Source: Caenorhabditis remanei (taxonomy: Eukaryota; Nematoda; Chromadorea; Rhabditida; Rhabditidae). From it: a stretch of DNA of 64,000 bases. The stretch lies in assembly GCF_010183535.1 (NCBI RefSeq), contig NC_071330.1, forward strand, positions 1,435,217 through 1,499,216. The letters run 5' to 3'. The notes beneath the pieces were generated by a model. The model saw only the letters and a list, made by a program, of their open reading frames with translations. It searched no databases and was not told the DNA's origin. Position 1 is the first letter of the stretch. Each line of letters begins with the position of its first letter. Below, one piece after another: positions 34,501 through 43,200 of the stretch. A program made the translations under genes and the position numbers.

Positions 34501-36376
34501 CTTTAGTAGTCGAAGATGAAGACTATATCCTCTCTAATTTCCCCCAATCTCTGCAGGTTCTTCCCAACCAAAAGCAGCAAAAAATAAAACAACTCAAGGG
34601 ATACGGTAACAAAGTGGCAATGGTCGGTGACGGAGTCAACGATTCGCCAGCTCTCGCCGAAGCAGACGTCGGAATTGCCATCGCCGCTGGAAGTGACGTG
34701 GCAATCGAATCGGCTGGAATCGTTCTCGTTCGAAATGATTTAGTTGATGTCGTCGGAGCGATCAAGTTATCGAAAATGACAACGAGACGGATTCGACTGA
34801 ATTTCTTGTTCGCTATCATCTATAATGCTATCGGAATTCCAATTGCAGCAGGTGAGTGGACATCCGGATTGACAGACAGACAGACAGACACGGAGACATC
34901 CGGATAAACAGACGCCGTACAGACTTTGGCTCCGCCCACTTCTCTAGTTAAACACTGCTCTTTAGAACCTTGGACATCCGGACAGACAGACAGACAAGCA
35001 AAAAATAGCAAATTTTTAGGCTCCGCCCATTTTCCACCTTTTTTACATCGTTGAGGGAGGTTCTTAGAATCTTGAAATGATTTTTGAAAATGTGGACATC
35101 TGGAAAAACAGACAGACGGACAGAAAATTTAGTTAGATCCCGCCCACTTTTTTTCGTTTTGACGAAAATCTGATGATTAGACTCCGCCCACTTTAAGCTC
35201 CTCCTATAATCGAAATATAAAAAATGGGCGGAGCCTGACAGTTTTGAATTTTTAAACAAACCCATATCGGTTAAGCCACGCCCCCTTTTTCGAATTTTTT
35301 GCTTGAAATTAGAATGAACTAATATGGAAATACTGGATTTTCAGAATCACTGTAAATCTCCGAAAAACTCCGCCCACATTTAGGCCACGCCCCCTTTTTG
35401 GAAACTGAAAATTTGAGTATTTGGAAAAACTTTTCACAAATTTCTGAAGTTTTTTTTTCAAATTTAACTGAAAACTGTTCAGAAATATCTATTTTACGTT
35501 AAAATTTGTATTAAAATCACAAAAAAACTCGTTTTCCAACCAAAAAGTAGATGTTTCGGCCAAAAAATGACCAAAACCTCGAAGAAAAACCGCGAAATCC
35601 ATAAAAAAGAGACATCCGGGCATCAGGAAATTGTGACAAACAGAAAGGTTGCAGACATCCGGACGAAATGAGACACCGATAGACAGTCTAAGACAAAACT
35701 GACTGAAAACTGCCATTTTTGCTTTAAAAGATGCTGAATTTTTTAAATCTTGGACATCCGGACACATCGACACACAGATTTTTCAGACGCCCCTTTTTTG
35801 GAAACTGAAATTTGAAGTGTTTGGACTGAAAACTGTTCAGAAATGTCTATTTTTCGCTAAAATTTGTATTAAAATCACCAAAAAACTCGTTTTCCGCCAT
35901 TTTGTTTTAGAAAAGCTGAAATTTCCAAGTTTTGAGACATCCGGACACACCTACACACAGACTTTACCCATCCCATCCTATATATCCATAATGTAATTCC
36001 AGGAGTGTTCCGCCCATTCGGTTTCATGCTTCAACCATGGATGGCCGCCGCCGCGATGGCTCTCTCCAGTGTCTCTGTCGTCTCCTCCTCACTTCTTCTC
36101 AAGAATTTCCGAAAACCAACACTCGCCAATTTGTATACGACAAACTTCAAACGACATCAAAAGTATCTGGAATCCGGATCGTTCCAAGTTCAAGTCCATC
36201 GTGGACTCGACGATTCTGGAGTCTTCCGTGGAAATGCTCCGTCGAAATTGTCGGTTTGGAGTTCGAAAGTCGGCTCTTTGCTGGGCTCGACGACGAGTAT
36301 TGTGAGCTCTGGCAGCTCGAAAAAGCAGCGATTGCTCGATAATGCTGGATCGGATTTCGAGGATCTCATTGTTTAG
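13505..36376 (+). CDS. cua-1: Copper-transporting P1B ATPase (ATP7A/B orthologue)
   Basis: Seventeen exons keep phase to 1251 residues: 13505-13662, 14965-15152, 19614-19799, 19849-19944, 20754-20890, 21178-21277, 24269-24441, 24585-24823, 25724-25898, 27588-28071, 28894-29144, 31828-32196, 33148-33358, 33547-33696, 33750-33919, 34557-34851 and 36003-36376. The pump moves Cu(I) into the secretory pathway or out of the cell. Three N-terminal HMA domains have copper-binding CxxC: CHSC (57-60), CHAC (149-152) and CASC (273-276). A fourth HMA-like unit (about 347-415) lacks CxxC. The TGES actuator loop, CPC copper site (754-756), phosphorylated DKTGT (Asp798), SEHP (838-841), TGDN and GDGVND (1053-1058) are all intact. 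The C-tail has a dileucine. Met130 at 19656-19658 (exon 3) could start a shorter form lacking HMA1, as C. elegans CUA-1.2 does. Most of the 22.9-kb span is intron packed with repeats. Confidence 0.95.
15861..16055. mobile_element. Foldback element in cua-1 intron 2
   Basis: The left arm, ACCAAAATGTAGATCTCA then GAGTTCTATG and TATAATACGGGC, is repeated in reverse complement in the right arm near 15993-16050 (GCCCGTATTATA, CATAGAACTCATTGAGATCT). The two arms enclose a GC-rich loop containing GCGGGCCGAGC. It is non-coding. Confidence 0.65.
16186..16470. mobile_element. Foldback MITE in cua-1 intron 2
   Basis: TATCGGAATAAAAAA at the left end is mirrored by TTTTTTATTCCGATA at the right. Inside, CATTTCTCAAC, GTCGCGCC and TTGTGATCTAC are matched by their complements near 16395-16450. 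The middle (TTTCTTCTGGAATCTCAGG and flanks) is unpaired. It is non-coding, and TA flanks fit a mariner-type MITE. Confidence 0.65.
16545..17225. repeat. Inverted pair of ACTTTCTCTATTTCTC repeats with GACAGACA motifs
   Basis: TTTGTTTATTTTGATCTACT near 16557 recurs in reverse near 17195-17218. The material between holds repeated ACGCGTCxAAGGxGCGCCAG and ACACAGACAGACACCGATTT blocks on both strands. It looks like an older composite foldback into which the LTR element at 17235 inserted. The same arm continues after the LTR element at 18054. Confidence 0.5.
17235..18048 (-). mobile_element. Miniature LTR retrotransposon (TRIM-like), intact
   Basis: Two 168-bp direct repeats, 17235-17402 and 17881-18048, appear identical by eye. 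Each starts TGTT and ends AACA. A 5-bp target duplication ATTTT flanks the element (17230-17234 and 18049-18053). Read on the minus strand, the LTR has a TATATAAG box and an AATAAA. A tRNA primer-binding start TGGCGATCAGGATGAG follows the 5' LTR after one base, and the polypurine tract AAAGAAAGGGAGG abuts the 3' LTR. Only about 478 bp lie between the LTRs, with no gag or pol motifs. A 200-codon plus-strand ORF here runs antisense to the element and through an LTR, so it is not credible. The element is non-autonomous and, from the LTR identity, recent. Confidence 0.88.
18682..18901. mobile_element. CAGATTCCGATACTT-type element, short copy
   Basis: It starts CAGATTCCGATACTT and ends AAGTATCATAATCTG. 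The inside has GGTGGAAGAGTTTT, GTGTAGTCCTCTCGGACAAG and GCTCAATTCCTCG. The same blocks form both arms of the larger foldback at 63077-63467. This copy appears to have lost most of one arm. Confidence 0.65.
20102..20215 (-). mobile_element. GCGCTC-type MITE, internally shortened
   Basis: The left end has TTAGCTCGGCACAGTTCTTG then GCGCTCCACCGAAAT, and the inside has TGTCTCTTTTTCTCTGTG. The right end has GCGCAGTTGTAAG and GTGCCGTGTTAATA. The right GCGCTC half-site has been lost. It lies in cua-1 intron 4 beside a GACAGACA-rich tract. Confidence 0.65.
20891..21177 (+). repeat. cua-1 intron 5: 90-bp repeats bounded by a 15-bp inverted repeat
   Basis: The whole 287-bp intron is repeat. GCGCTCTAGCGAAAT at 20897-20911, directly after the GTAAGT donor, is perfectly complementary to ATTTCGCTAGAGCGC at 21139-21153, just before the acceptor. 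Between them a 90-bp unit (AAGTGCGCTCTAGCG..., GCTCCACCGAACATTGTTGG..., AGAGCGCGTTTC...) occurs two and a half times, starting at 20893, 20983 and 21073. Copies 2 and 3 have GCAAGT where the real donor has GTAAGT, a single-base difference. Confidence 0.8.
21373..23305 (-). CDS. REEP5/Yop1-type ER membrane-shaping protein, nested gene
   Basis: Exons 23305-23207, 22870-22664 and 21738-21373 give 223 residues. The gene lies wholly in cua-1 intron 6 on the opposite strand. The TB2/DP1/HVA22 (REEP) domain is clear: [70 protein letters not shown] and [20 protein letters not shown]5/Yop1 proteins wedge hairpins into the ER membrane and curve tubules. The N-terminus ([13 protein letters not shown]) and C-terminus (Asn/Pro/Gly-rich, ending AAQGPPQ) are disordered. 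The two hydrophobic hairpins and the amphipathic helix after them are intact. Its introns are unusual. One (22871-23206) carries NFI-type palindromes, and the other (21739-22663) is a GAGCGTG satellite. Which worm REEP paralogue this is cannot be settled here. Confidence 0.9.
21765..22615. repeat. Degenerate GAGCTCGCTAGAGCGTG satellite in nested-gene intron
   Basis: Variants of GAGCTCGCTAGAGCGTGA and AAACTCGCTGAAGCGTC follow one another for about 850 bp with irregular spacing, mostly 15-45 bp. They fill nearly all of the second intron of the nested REEP gene. AGAGCG recurs as a core and overlaps the GAGCGC motif seen elsewhere in the window. No gene is present. Confidence 0.75.
22906..23196. 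promoter_or_regulatory. Array of TTGGCACCGTGCCAA palindromes (NFI-type sites)
   Basis: Within the first intron of the nested REEP gene, TTGGCACCGTGCCAA occurs perfectly near 23010, 23060 and 23105. Near-perfect forms (TTGGCCCCGTGCCAA, CTGGCGCCGTGCCAA, CTGGCGCCGTGTCAA, TTGGCACCGTGGCAA, CTGGCACTGCGCCAA) lie between and beside them. The consensus TTGGC-N5-GCCAA is the dimer site of nuclear factor I. C. elegans NFI-1 prefers TTGGCA-N3-TGCCAA, which the perfect copies match. The spacers hold AGCTCTCAG and TAGATTC repeats, so the array arose by duplication. Whether NFI-1 binds it is inference. Confidence 0.55.
24448..24546 (+). mobile_element. GCGCTC-type MITE, shortened
   Basis: The left end is CTTCTCACAACCGCGCTCTA and the right end TTTCGGTGGAGCGCAGTTG then TAAGAACTGTGTTAATAG. 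The usual middle has been cut to about 30 bp. It lies in the 143-bp cua-1 intron 7 and makes up most of it. Confidence 0.7.
24825..25660. repeat. GGGCGGAGC / GCTCCGCCC repeat cluster in cua-1 intron 8
   Basis: Copies of AGGCTCCGCCCATTT and GGGCGTGGC alternate on both strands with TTGCCGCACGGTTCC and TGTGCGGCGAACTTGCCAAA blocks. The longer unit, about 170-190 bp, is repeated roughly four times with divergence. The same short GGCGGAGC motif is scattered through other introns of the window. Confidence 0.7.
26945..27398 (+). mobile_element. TIR element with ACTTCCG heptad arrays at both ends
   Basis: Perfect 14-bp terminal repeats, AGAGTTGCGCGGAA and TTCCGCGCAACTCT, bound the element. Inside each end lie tandem ACTTCCG heptads, broken by TTTTGAAAATTTT spacers. 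The central 150 bp (AAAATGGTCTAAAAGGACAG, CACTGATTTTCGCGAATTTC) recurs in reverse at 62.79-62.95 kb. It is non-coding and lies in cua-1 intron 9. Confidence 0.7.
28135..28450. repeat. GGATCGGGGGTACTGTAG tandem repeat
   Basis: A degenerate 30-40-bp unit, GGATCGGGGGTACTGTAG followed by TTCAGATCAAATCTA or similar, repeats through cua-1 intron 10. It then gives way to GACAGACAG tracts near 28448-28580. Related arrays are at 29150-29600, 31520-31800 and 32200-33120. Confidence 0.7.
29150..29598. repeat. GGATCGGGGTACTGTAG tandem repeat
   Basis: This is the same unit as near 28.2 kb, with TACTGTAG as the most constant part and AAAACTAGGATCGGGGT or AGAATTAGGATCGGG as the variable part. It begins within 10 bp of the donor of cua-1 exon 11. 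Confidence 0.7.
29599..30544 (+). mobile_element. Tandem dimer of a Helitron-like non-autonomous element
   Basis: A unit of about 473 bp is repeated head to tail (about 29599-30071 and 30072-30544) with a single difference that I can see (ACAGACGCC against ACAGGCGCC). Each begins TCTTTACTAATAATATTCAA and continues CCGTACTGGACCGATTTTAA. Starts of the TCTNTACTAATAATAT type, followed by a CTGGNCCGATTT box, are common in animal Helitrons. Each unit has a GCGCGCGCG block and then an A-box-like TGGTGTAGTGG and B-box-like GAGTTCGTTCCC, a tRNA-like arrangement. No Rep/helicase coding is seen, and I could not define a CTRR 3' end. Confidence 0.55.
30640..30955 (-). mobile_element. Partial copy of the ACTTCCG-heptad element
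   Basis: GGAAGTCGGAAG and GAAGGAAGTC repeats run for about 270 bp and end GGAATTCCGCACAGCTCTG. That end resembles a decayed version of the inverted terminus of the element at 26945. A 64-codon ORF of Lys/Glu-rich repeats here is a product of the repeat. Confidence 0.5.
31040..31510. other. Non-coding stretch with tRNA-like head and GC hairpins
   Basis: GGACCCGTCGTAGCTCGGTT near 31051 resembles a tRNA 5' half with an A box. Perfect short hairpins occur near 31436 (AGCGCCGCAGGCGCT) and 31489 (GTCGCCGTTAGGCGAC). They could be the 3' hairpins of a decayed Helitron or SINE. I cannot assign the element, and no gene is seen. Confidence 0.35.
31520..31805. repeat. TACTGTAG / GGATCGG tandem repeat
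   Basis: This continues the 30-40-bp family seen near 29.3 kb, with TTACTGTAGTTCAGGACCAG and TAGGATCGGGGTACTGTAG variants. It ends about 30 bp before the acceptor of cua-1 exon 12. Confidence 0.65.
32200..33125. repeat. TACTGTAG / GGATCGG repeats filling cua-1 intron 12
   Basis: TACTGTAG recurs at irregular 25-60-bp intervals across more than 900 bp. GTAGCTTCCCAACAAATCT also recurs, three times. The array starts within 10 bp of the exon 12 donor and stops about 25 bp before the next acceptor, so it is essentially the whole intron. Confidence 0.7.
33384..33527 (+). mobile_element. GCGCTC-type MITE copy
   Basis: The copy is well kept, with CTTCTTACAACCGCGCTCTA on the left and TTTCGGTGGAGCGCAGTTG plus GTGCCGAGCTAATA on the right. 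It occupies most of the 188-bp cua-1 intron 13, between donor 33359 and acceptor 33546. Confidence 0.75.
34020..34380 (+). repeat. GGGGCGGAGCTTGTTTAGAAA minisatellite
   Basis: A unit of about 20-21 bp, GGGGCGGAGCTTGTTTAG plus AAA or GAA, repeats about 17 times in cua-1 intron 15. Variants read GGCGGAACTTG and GGGGCTTG. It is the only homogeneous head-to-tail array of the widely scattered GGCGGAGC motif in this window. Confidence 0.85.
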
Positions 36377-36819
36377 TTGTTTTCCAATTATTTGGCTTCA
36401 AAACTTACCGTTTTTTGTATATTTCCTCCCTTGCCATCTCATCTTCATCATCACATCCTTACCGAATCATTTATACGCGGTTTTTTCTCGAATTTTTTGT
36501 GATTTTTTCTTTGCTTTTTGCTGAAATTAATATTTTGAAAAAAGAGTATTTAACAGATGTTCATATAGATTTCTAGATCTAAATGGGCTGGGTGGGGGGT
36601 TCTGGAAGCAAAAACAAAAAGAAAACTCGTTATGGAATTGAGATGAATGGGAAGGGAAAGAATCAAAACAAGTTGATGGAGGCCACTAGAGGGCGAGCTG
36701 GAAATGGGGGGTAAAACAAACAAAAAGAACACAACAAGTAAGAAATAAAAGAGAATAATTGATTTTTGGAGGGAATGAGACAGTGCTAAGGGGAACTCTT
36801 AAACTATTTAACAATAGAA

Positions 36820-38121
36820 TTAATATCTTCTATCATTATCACGACGAGGATAATTAGAGGAAGACGATGGATGGGAAGAGATGTTGTTATAGCCACGAGA
36901 TGGGTGATTTGGTCGATTGCGATTCCCATCATTACTATAATTTCTCTGGCGAAATGGAGGACGTTGATAGGACGAATTCGAGTGGTAGGACGACGATAGA
37001 TGGTGTGAGCCACGGGATGACGGTGGGCGGTATGACGAGTTGTAGGGACGATTGTTGGAGTAGGAACTGGATAAAGTCGACTCGTTTTGACGGCTGTTGT
37101 AGCGACGTCCTCTCTCGTTTCCTCTTCCACTGTCGTATGTTACACGTTCACGGAATGAGCGTGACGGCGATCTGGAACAATTGAAGAGATGAGGAATGTG
37201 TACTGTAGTTTTAGTAGAAGGGAGGGGCTTAACTAGGCTCCTCCCACTTTTTCAGTTTTTTTGTATTTAGTAATATCAGCACGACACGCTGCTTACAACC
37301 GCGCTCTACCGAAATCGAAGAAAATTATGTGAGAAATTGAGAGAATCAGAGAAAAAGAGACATTTTTCAAGGGCATTTCGGTGGAGCGCACAATGTGATA
37401 ATTAAAGATTATTGAAAGTAAGATTCTTGGAGTTTCTGAGACATGGGCGGAGTCAGACACGCCCCATTTCATATGACACGAAACAGAATGCGAAAAGAGG
37501 GCGGAGTCTGGTAGATACAAATTGGTGACTACTCGAGTAGACGAAATCGAGACCGAGTGAATTAGGGGGCGGGGTTTGCTAGGCTCCGCCCACTCTTGCA
37601 GTTTTGACGCACAAGGAAGTCTTTGGCTTAATCATTATTACTATTTCCAGGGCTTTTCAAATGGAACTCGAATAAGAGAGCGGAGTCAGACACGCCCACT
37701 TTCATGTCGAGGGTTTGGATCATCGAAAAAGGGGCGGAGCTTTAAATAGAGAAACTATCGATTTTCAGACAAAAAAACCGATTTTCAGTAGCCCAAAATA
37801 GTGTTAATATAACATAAAACCTTAAAAATAGACATTTCGAACACAAAACCACAAAACCACGACACAATCGAGTACGATAACTAACCGAGACTTGCTTGGT
37901 GTCTCTTGTCTTTCAGGCGCTCTCACAGGACTCAATATACGTGCATTATAGAAAGGTAACATGATGGGTGAGCTCATTGATTCCGGCGATCCGAGTGGTG
38001 GTGGAACGATCGGCTGATATTGAGACATAAACGAAGAGTCGTGTAGTGATGGTGGTGGATGCATTAGTTGAAGACGATGAGTTTGGAGTGTTGGCGGCGG
38101 AAGAGATGAATGCATATGCAT
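36820..38121 (-). CDS. RS/RG/Tyr-rich low-complexity protein
   Basis: I do not recognise this gene. Two exons, 38121-37886 and 37171-36820, join in phase (donor GTTAGT) to 195 residues. The N-terminal half is Pro/His/Ser-rich (MHMHSSLPPPTLQTHRLQLM), and TPSKSRSPSRSFRER crosses the junction. The C-terminal half is rich in Ser, Tyr, Asn and Arg (RGRRYNSRQN, SSSYSNNRPYNSSYRPPSS, NYPRRDNDRRY). Such composition suggests an RNA-binding or condensate-forming protein, but there is no folded RNA-binding domain. The start codon sits one base after a TTTTCCAG acceptor, so it is trans-spliced there or more 5' exons exist. The intron contains a truncated MITE. The gene is convergent with cua-1 and divergent from the gene at 39008. 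Confidence 0.65.
37276..37398 (+). mobile_element. GCGCTC-type MITE, right end truncated
   Basis: The left end has GCTTACAACCGCGCTCTACC, with the usual inside blocks, and the right half-site TTTCGGTGGAGCGCA is cut off before GTTGTAAG. It lies in the intron of the RS-rich gene. Confidence 0.65.
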
Positions 38122-39007
38122 GCTGGAAAAGGAGAAACATAAAGAAGCGGGTTAGTACATGAGCACAAAACGAGTATTAGGAGAGCACATGTATATCGAT
38201 TTGGAATGAGTCATTGAGGAGTTTCACATGGGAAAATTTGTGAGGTTACGGTATTCAAACTGTTTCTATACATGGAAAATGGTCAAACTTTACACTTTTT
38301 TTGAATTTTTTCGCCAAAAAGTCAAATTTTCGACTAAAATTCATTCAGTATTAGGAGAAATTCTGAAAAATCATCAAAAACGCTCACATTTTCGATAAAA
38401 ATTGGTTCATTTTTTGAATCCAGACATTGACAAGTATGTAAAAATAGAATCCTTCTTTCCCTTTTCTATTTCGAAACAGGTTTCGGCTTGAAAATTGAAA
38501 ATATCGAATGCAAAAAAGCTGACATTCCGAAGAAAGACGTGTGATTTTCAGCTTTTTCAGCTCAAATTTGGTTGAAAATCAGAATATTTGCAGCATTTTC
38601 GAACTTTTGAACTCAAAATTACAGTTTTTCATTCTTCAAACTCAAATGTGCACTAAAACAGACAAAATTCACACACAACAACGGGAGACCCACAACAACA
38701 ACACCAACACAGGAAAAATCATTCAAAAAGTCACAATATCAATATTATCCGTTTCTACGTGACATTCGCCCAATTCTCCAAATTTTCCAACCAAACGTGA
38801 CACCCCAAACCACCCCTCTCTATAAATTTCTTTAATTTCTCCAAAATCAAATCAGTTCGAAATAGGCAACCCTAAACTCACAAAAACACACATCTTCATT
38901 CACAGGGAAGTTATATGATTTCGATAATATAAGCGTTCAAAGGTGAGATATTCACGAGTCCCCCGGATGACTTCTAATCCCCACAAAGAAAACTTTGTGA
39001 ATTTCAG
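38122..39007. other. Divergent upstream region of two unrecognised genes
   Basis: No coding exon is visible. It probably holds the promoters of the RS-rich gene (-) and the basic gene (+). A short segment 38908-38940 is bounded by TCATTCACAG and GTGAGA and could be a non-coding 5' exon of the plus-strand gene. It contains an in-frame stop soon after its only ATG. No motif stands out. Confidence 0.4.
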
Positions 39008-39639
39008 ATGTGTGTGACGAAAAAGAAACAAAACAGCGTTCAATCGAAGAATTCTATCGGTCCGAGGGCTACCGTAAATGCGCCGACGCCGGCGATCACA
39101 CCGGTCACTCAATCGACTACGGCTCAATCCGGTACGAAAGGAAGCAAGTCAAAATTGGTGCCAGTCGATGCTAAGGATCCACAAAACGGAAAACCCGCGT
39201 CGCCAGGATTTATCCGAAATCTATTCCAGAAGAGTAAGATGAAGCAAGTGAGCGAAAATGAGAAGAAATCGGAGAAGCAGGAGGAGAAAGTATCCCATAT
39301 AAAGAAAATAACTGAAAGAGCCACCACAGTGGGTCGTGGACCACCCGTAGATCCACCCGTGAAACGGTAATCTAACTTGATTGAATTCAGAATCACTTTT
39401 TCGTTTTCAGCGACGCGAAACGAGTGCCAGATGGCTTCAAATCTGCCAAAGACTCTAAATACGTGACACTTCAAGAGCTGGTTCCAGTCTTTGAGAAGGC
39501 GACGTTGAAGGGATTCAATGATAGAGGCGGCAGTAATGAGAAGACACTGAAAGTCGAACCAACTCAACCGTCGTCTGGAGACGACCAGAAGAAGAAGAAG
39601 AGCGGGGAGAAATCGAGTGGGGAAGGCATCAAAGAGTGA
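39008..39639 (+). CDS. Basic disordered protein, unrecognised
   Basis: I do not recognise this gene. Exons 39008-39366 and 39411-39639 give 195 residues. The first half is Thr/Pro/Ser-rich (APTPAITPVTQSTTAQS). It then has a short hydrophobic-basic patch GFIRNLFQKSKMKQ and a Lys/Glu stretch ENEKKSEKQEEKVSHIKKI. The second exon has a possible helix (YVTLQELVPVFEKATLKGF) and ends in a Lys/Ser tail. The ATG directly abuts a TGAATTTCAG acceptor, which is the reason for choosing this start and suggests spliced-leader addition. No catalytic or membrane motif is visible. Codon use and clean splicing support a real gene, probably of restricted phylogenetic spread. Confidence 0.6.
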
Positions 39640-40285
39640 TATCTATTAATGATGATGATGATAGGAATAAAGCAAAGAATGCATTTCTTGGGAGTTTTTG
39701 GAAATTGGGCAAAGAGATTCTGGGCATCTGGATACACAGAGACACAGCTATACAGAATTCTGAGAGCTTGAACTGTGTAAAACTAATCTGCATTGAATTT
39801 TCAGATAATAATTGGGAAAGGAGACATCTAGACTGACCAACATACGGACAGAGGATTCATTCGAAAACGTGGAAACTTGCTTTAGGGAATCCTAAATTCC
39901 TCGTTAATCAGCTTTTACGTATTCTGGACATCTGGATTAACAGAGTTGCAGACAGCCAGAAAACTGTATTATAACGACACCGGCCGCATTCTACGTTGTT
40001 TTTGAAGGTCTTTGAATCGTCTTAAAAACGCAAAATTCCTGTAATATGACCGGAACCCAACAGAAAATTGTATAGAATTCCGTCATAACACAGTCCACAT
40101 GTTTATTGGCATCAAATCAATCCCAAAATCAATTCCCAGATAATGTTAGAGTTTTGACGGAAATTCCAGGAAAGTTTTTGTTAGAAAAGTGGGGGAATTC
40201 GAGCCGGAATTAACAGGAAATTGTACTTTTAATGATGAAATTCCCAATAAAACAACCCAAATTAATTCCCATTCTTTTCTATAAT
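39640..40285. other. Convergent intergenic region
   Basis: No gene is seen. The stretch separates the 3' ends of the basic gene (+) and the zinc-finger gene (-). It has isolated GGACATCTGGAT / ACAGA motifs of the dispersed GACAGACA family and two diverged GGAATTCCGTCA-like repeats. Confidence 0.5.
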
Positions 40286-43200
40286 CTACCTGCTAGATAT
40301 CTCCTCCTGTTTCGGCTCCTCCTCCACTACTTCTTGCTTTACGCGAAACGTTGGAGCACTCGGAGCACTTGGAGCACTCGGTGCCACACCACCCGAAACA
40401 TCTCCTTCAGCAACGTCATCAGCGGGTTCTTGTTTGACTTGAACAGGACGAGTGATCTGATTGTTGATTGCCTTGTTAAAAAAGACTTCTATGATCTCCA
40501 AGTCCGCCTGATTGATAGGTTGATCGTCTGTTGTTGACTCATCTGCATCAGCGGTGACTGATGGCGTCGATTCACCGTCGTCGTCGTCGGAGGAGGAATC
40601 ATCAGAACCATATTGATATTGTGGAGCGCGGCGGGTTTTCTGAAATAATAAAGTTTTGGAAAAGCATTTTTAGGGAAGTTTGTATGACGCGTGTTCCTCC
40701 CTTCAACTCACACCGGCTTCCGCGAGACGAATGTCGGCTTGCAGTGATCCTGATGCATGTTTCTCTGGAGCTTGCAGAGTTTTGGCCTGAAATAACTCAT
40801 ATTAGCAGAGCAATTTCGTTACAACTGCGTCCCCGCCGCAAACGAGAGAGTATCGGCGAGAGACGCAGAGTTTTTTCTGGTGCGAAACAGATTTTCACCA
40901 TTTTTGATCTATTTTCCCAAGTTTTAATTGAAAATTTGCCCATTTCCGAGTGAAAATTTTGCAAAAATAGATCAAAAATTGTGAAAATCTGTTTCGCGCC
41001 AGAAAAAACTCTGCGTCTCTCACCGATACTCTCTCGTTTGCAGTGGGGCGCAGTTCTAAGAAGGCGTGGGCTGCTAATATTTATGTGTCAGATTCTTAAT
41101 CAATCACTAACAATCATTTTCGCGTTTTCCTCCACCTCCGACCACGGGAAACATCTTCTCTTCAACTCGTCGATCATTCTGTTGCGACGAGCTCTGCTCT
41201 CTTGAAATTTCTTATCTTTGCATCTACTCATGCTCATTTTGTTGTGCATCTGAAAATGATTATTTTTTCATCCAGATGTTCAATTTTGACATCCAACTAC
41301 CGCTTTCATATGACCAGCCAGATCACATTGTCTTTTGTACACTTCGACACAGCCATCAAGTGGGCATTTGAGCTCTGGAAGGATTGAATAATGGTTATAC
41401 TCGATGTGCTCGCGACGTCTGTTGGCGGAAACATCCTTGTTATCGTTGCACGCTTGACACGCAAGTTTCGAGTTTGGACCATCCGGGAAGCATCTATCCA
41501 TCTGGAAAAAAAAAAGGAAAAATAAGCTGAAAAATGAGAGATTTCTCATTGAAAATCACTGGAAGTCCCAAAAATATGTGCCTGTTTATCTTGAGATTGA
41601 CAGCCGACTTAGTTTTTGATCTTATATAGAAATCTCCCAAGTATCAGGCTGGCAGGTATGATGAATAGCATGAGTATAGCATAAAAAAGGCGGACAGTCT
41701 CCAAAATCGCGGCCAAACTACTCTCGAGTCCGACGAATAGTTCAGAATTCGAAAAAAATAACAAATAATAATCACTTTTCTTCGTTTTCTTGCTTAATAA
41801 TCGTAAATCAGTCCATTTTTAGTGACTTCAACCAATCGTTAAGCGAAATTATTGTTATTTTGTGTACTTTTAAGACTTCTCCAGACGCCTATCAATAATT
41901 TTTTACCTCTGCTTTACATATTTCTTCGTGGTCCTCGTCATCCTCAGAAATAGTTTTCAAATGAGAAACGATGACATGTTGTTTGCGAAGAACTGAAAAA
42001 TTCAATGATATAATACACTTATTCTTTGAGCAAAAACTGACAATATAAGTAGGGAATTTCCTGTTTGCACTGTTCGCAAGCGACTTTCACCAGCTCTCGT
42101 TTATCTGATGAATAGTCATCACCGACTCCGGCGATTCTCTCCAAAGCAGCGGCGTCCTCATCAGCCTTCGAAGAATTCCCTGCTGCTGCTGAATCACGCT
42201 TCTTTCTCGGTTGTTTCGGGACCGGTGGAGTGGTGTCAGTAGTGGTCGAATCGACGACCTCTTGAGCAGAAGATGTTGGCTGGGAAGTGGGAGATGGAGT
42301 CGGTTGATTGTCGGTAGAACGGCGAGCAGAGCTGGAAAAAAAGGGAAGATTTTTCTCTAAATTTGGACGAATTTTCGATATTTTTCTGCGAGATTTAGGA
42401 ATTTCACATGCTAATCATGCCGAAAACTGCATCAAAACCGCTACATTCAGTAGTTATGACAATATTTTTCTCAAAAAACATCAAATTCCAAAATAAAGGC
42501 TCCGGTGTTCGCTAAAATTCACATTTTGCAGATTTTCAGGCTATTCTGAACTGAAACTGATAGATTCTGGCAGAAAATAGAACTTTTAAGTGTTTAAAAC
42601 TGAATTTCTATAGAAAAATCTATAAAATTTTCGATTTTTCTCCTAAAACCCGTACTTATTGGAAGACGTCGCCGGAGAAGAAGCCGCTCCACTCTTGGTT
42701 CTCTTTGTGGCTGGTGTAGATGTAGATGCCTCCTCATTGTTTCTCTTTTTAGCTGCAGATGGCGTCTCGGACGGAGACGTCGCCGATGACCCAGACGTTC
42801 CTGGCGCGGATTCAGAAGACGGTGGAGCTGTTGGTATGACTCTCTTTTTGAATAAATCCGACTTCTTTTTCTTCTTAATAGCTTCAAAACGATTCTTGCA
42901 CACCGTCTCCATATCCTCCGTCGCCAATTCCTTCGCATCCTCCACAATCATCGCGATCATTTGCTCCATGTACGGATTAACCGTTTTCTGAAACTTTGGT
43001 TGAAATTTGAGAGTAATTCTCGGGAATTTCTTCGATTTTTAGCTATTTTCACAGTTTTTTTTTTCGAAAATCGTGCAAAAACTGAAGTTTTTCGAAATTT
43101 CTCATACCAAAGTTGCAGAAACTTCAGTTTTGAGATGAAAAATTATATTTTCCGCCAGTTTTTTCCAGTTGTTTATTCCAAAAATGACAAAAACACCGAT

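Noticed and set aside
42594..42947. 117-codon Arg/Leu-rich minus-strand ORF
   Set aside because: It is an out-of-frame reading of exon 3 of the zinc-finger gene, whose correct frame keeps phase with both neighbours.
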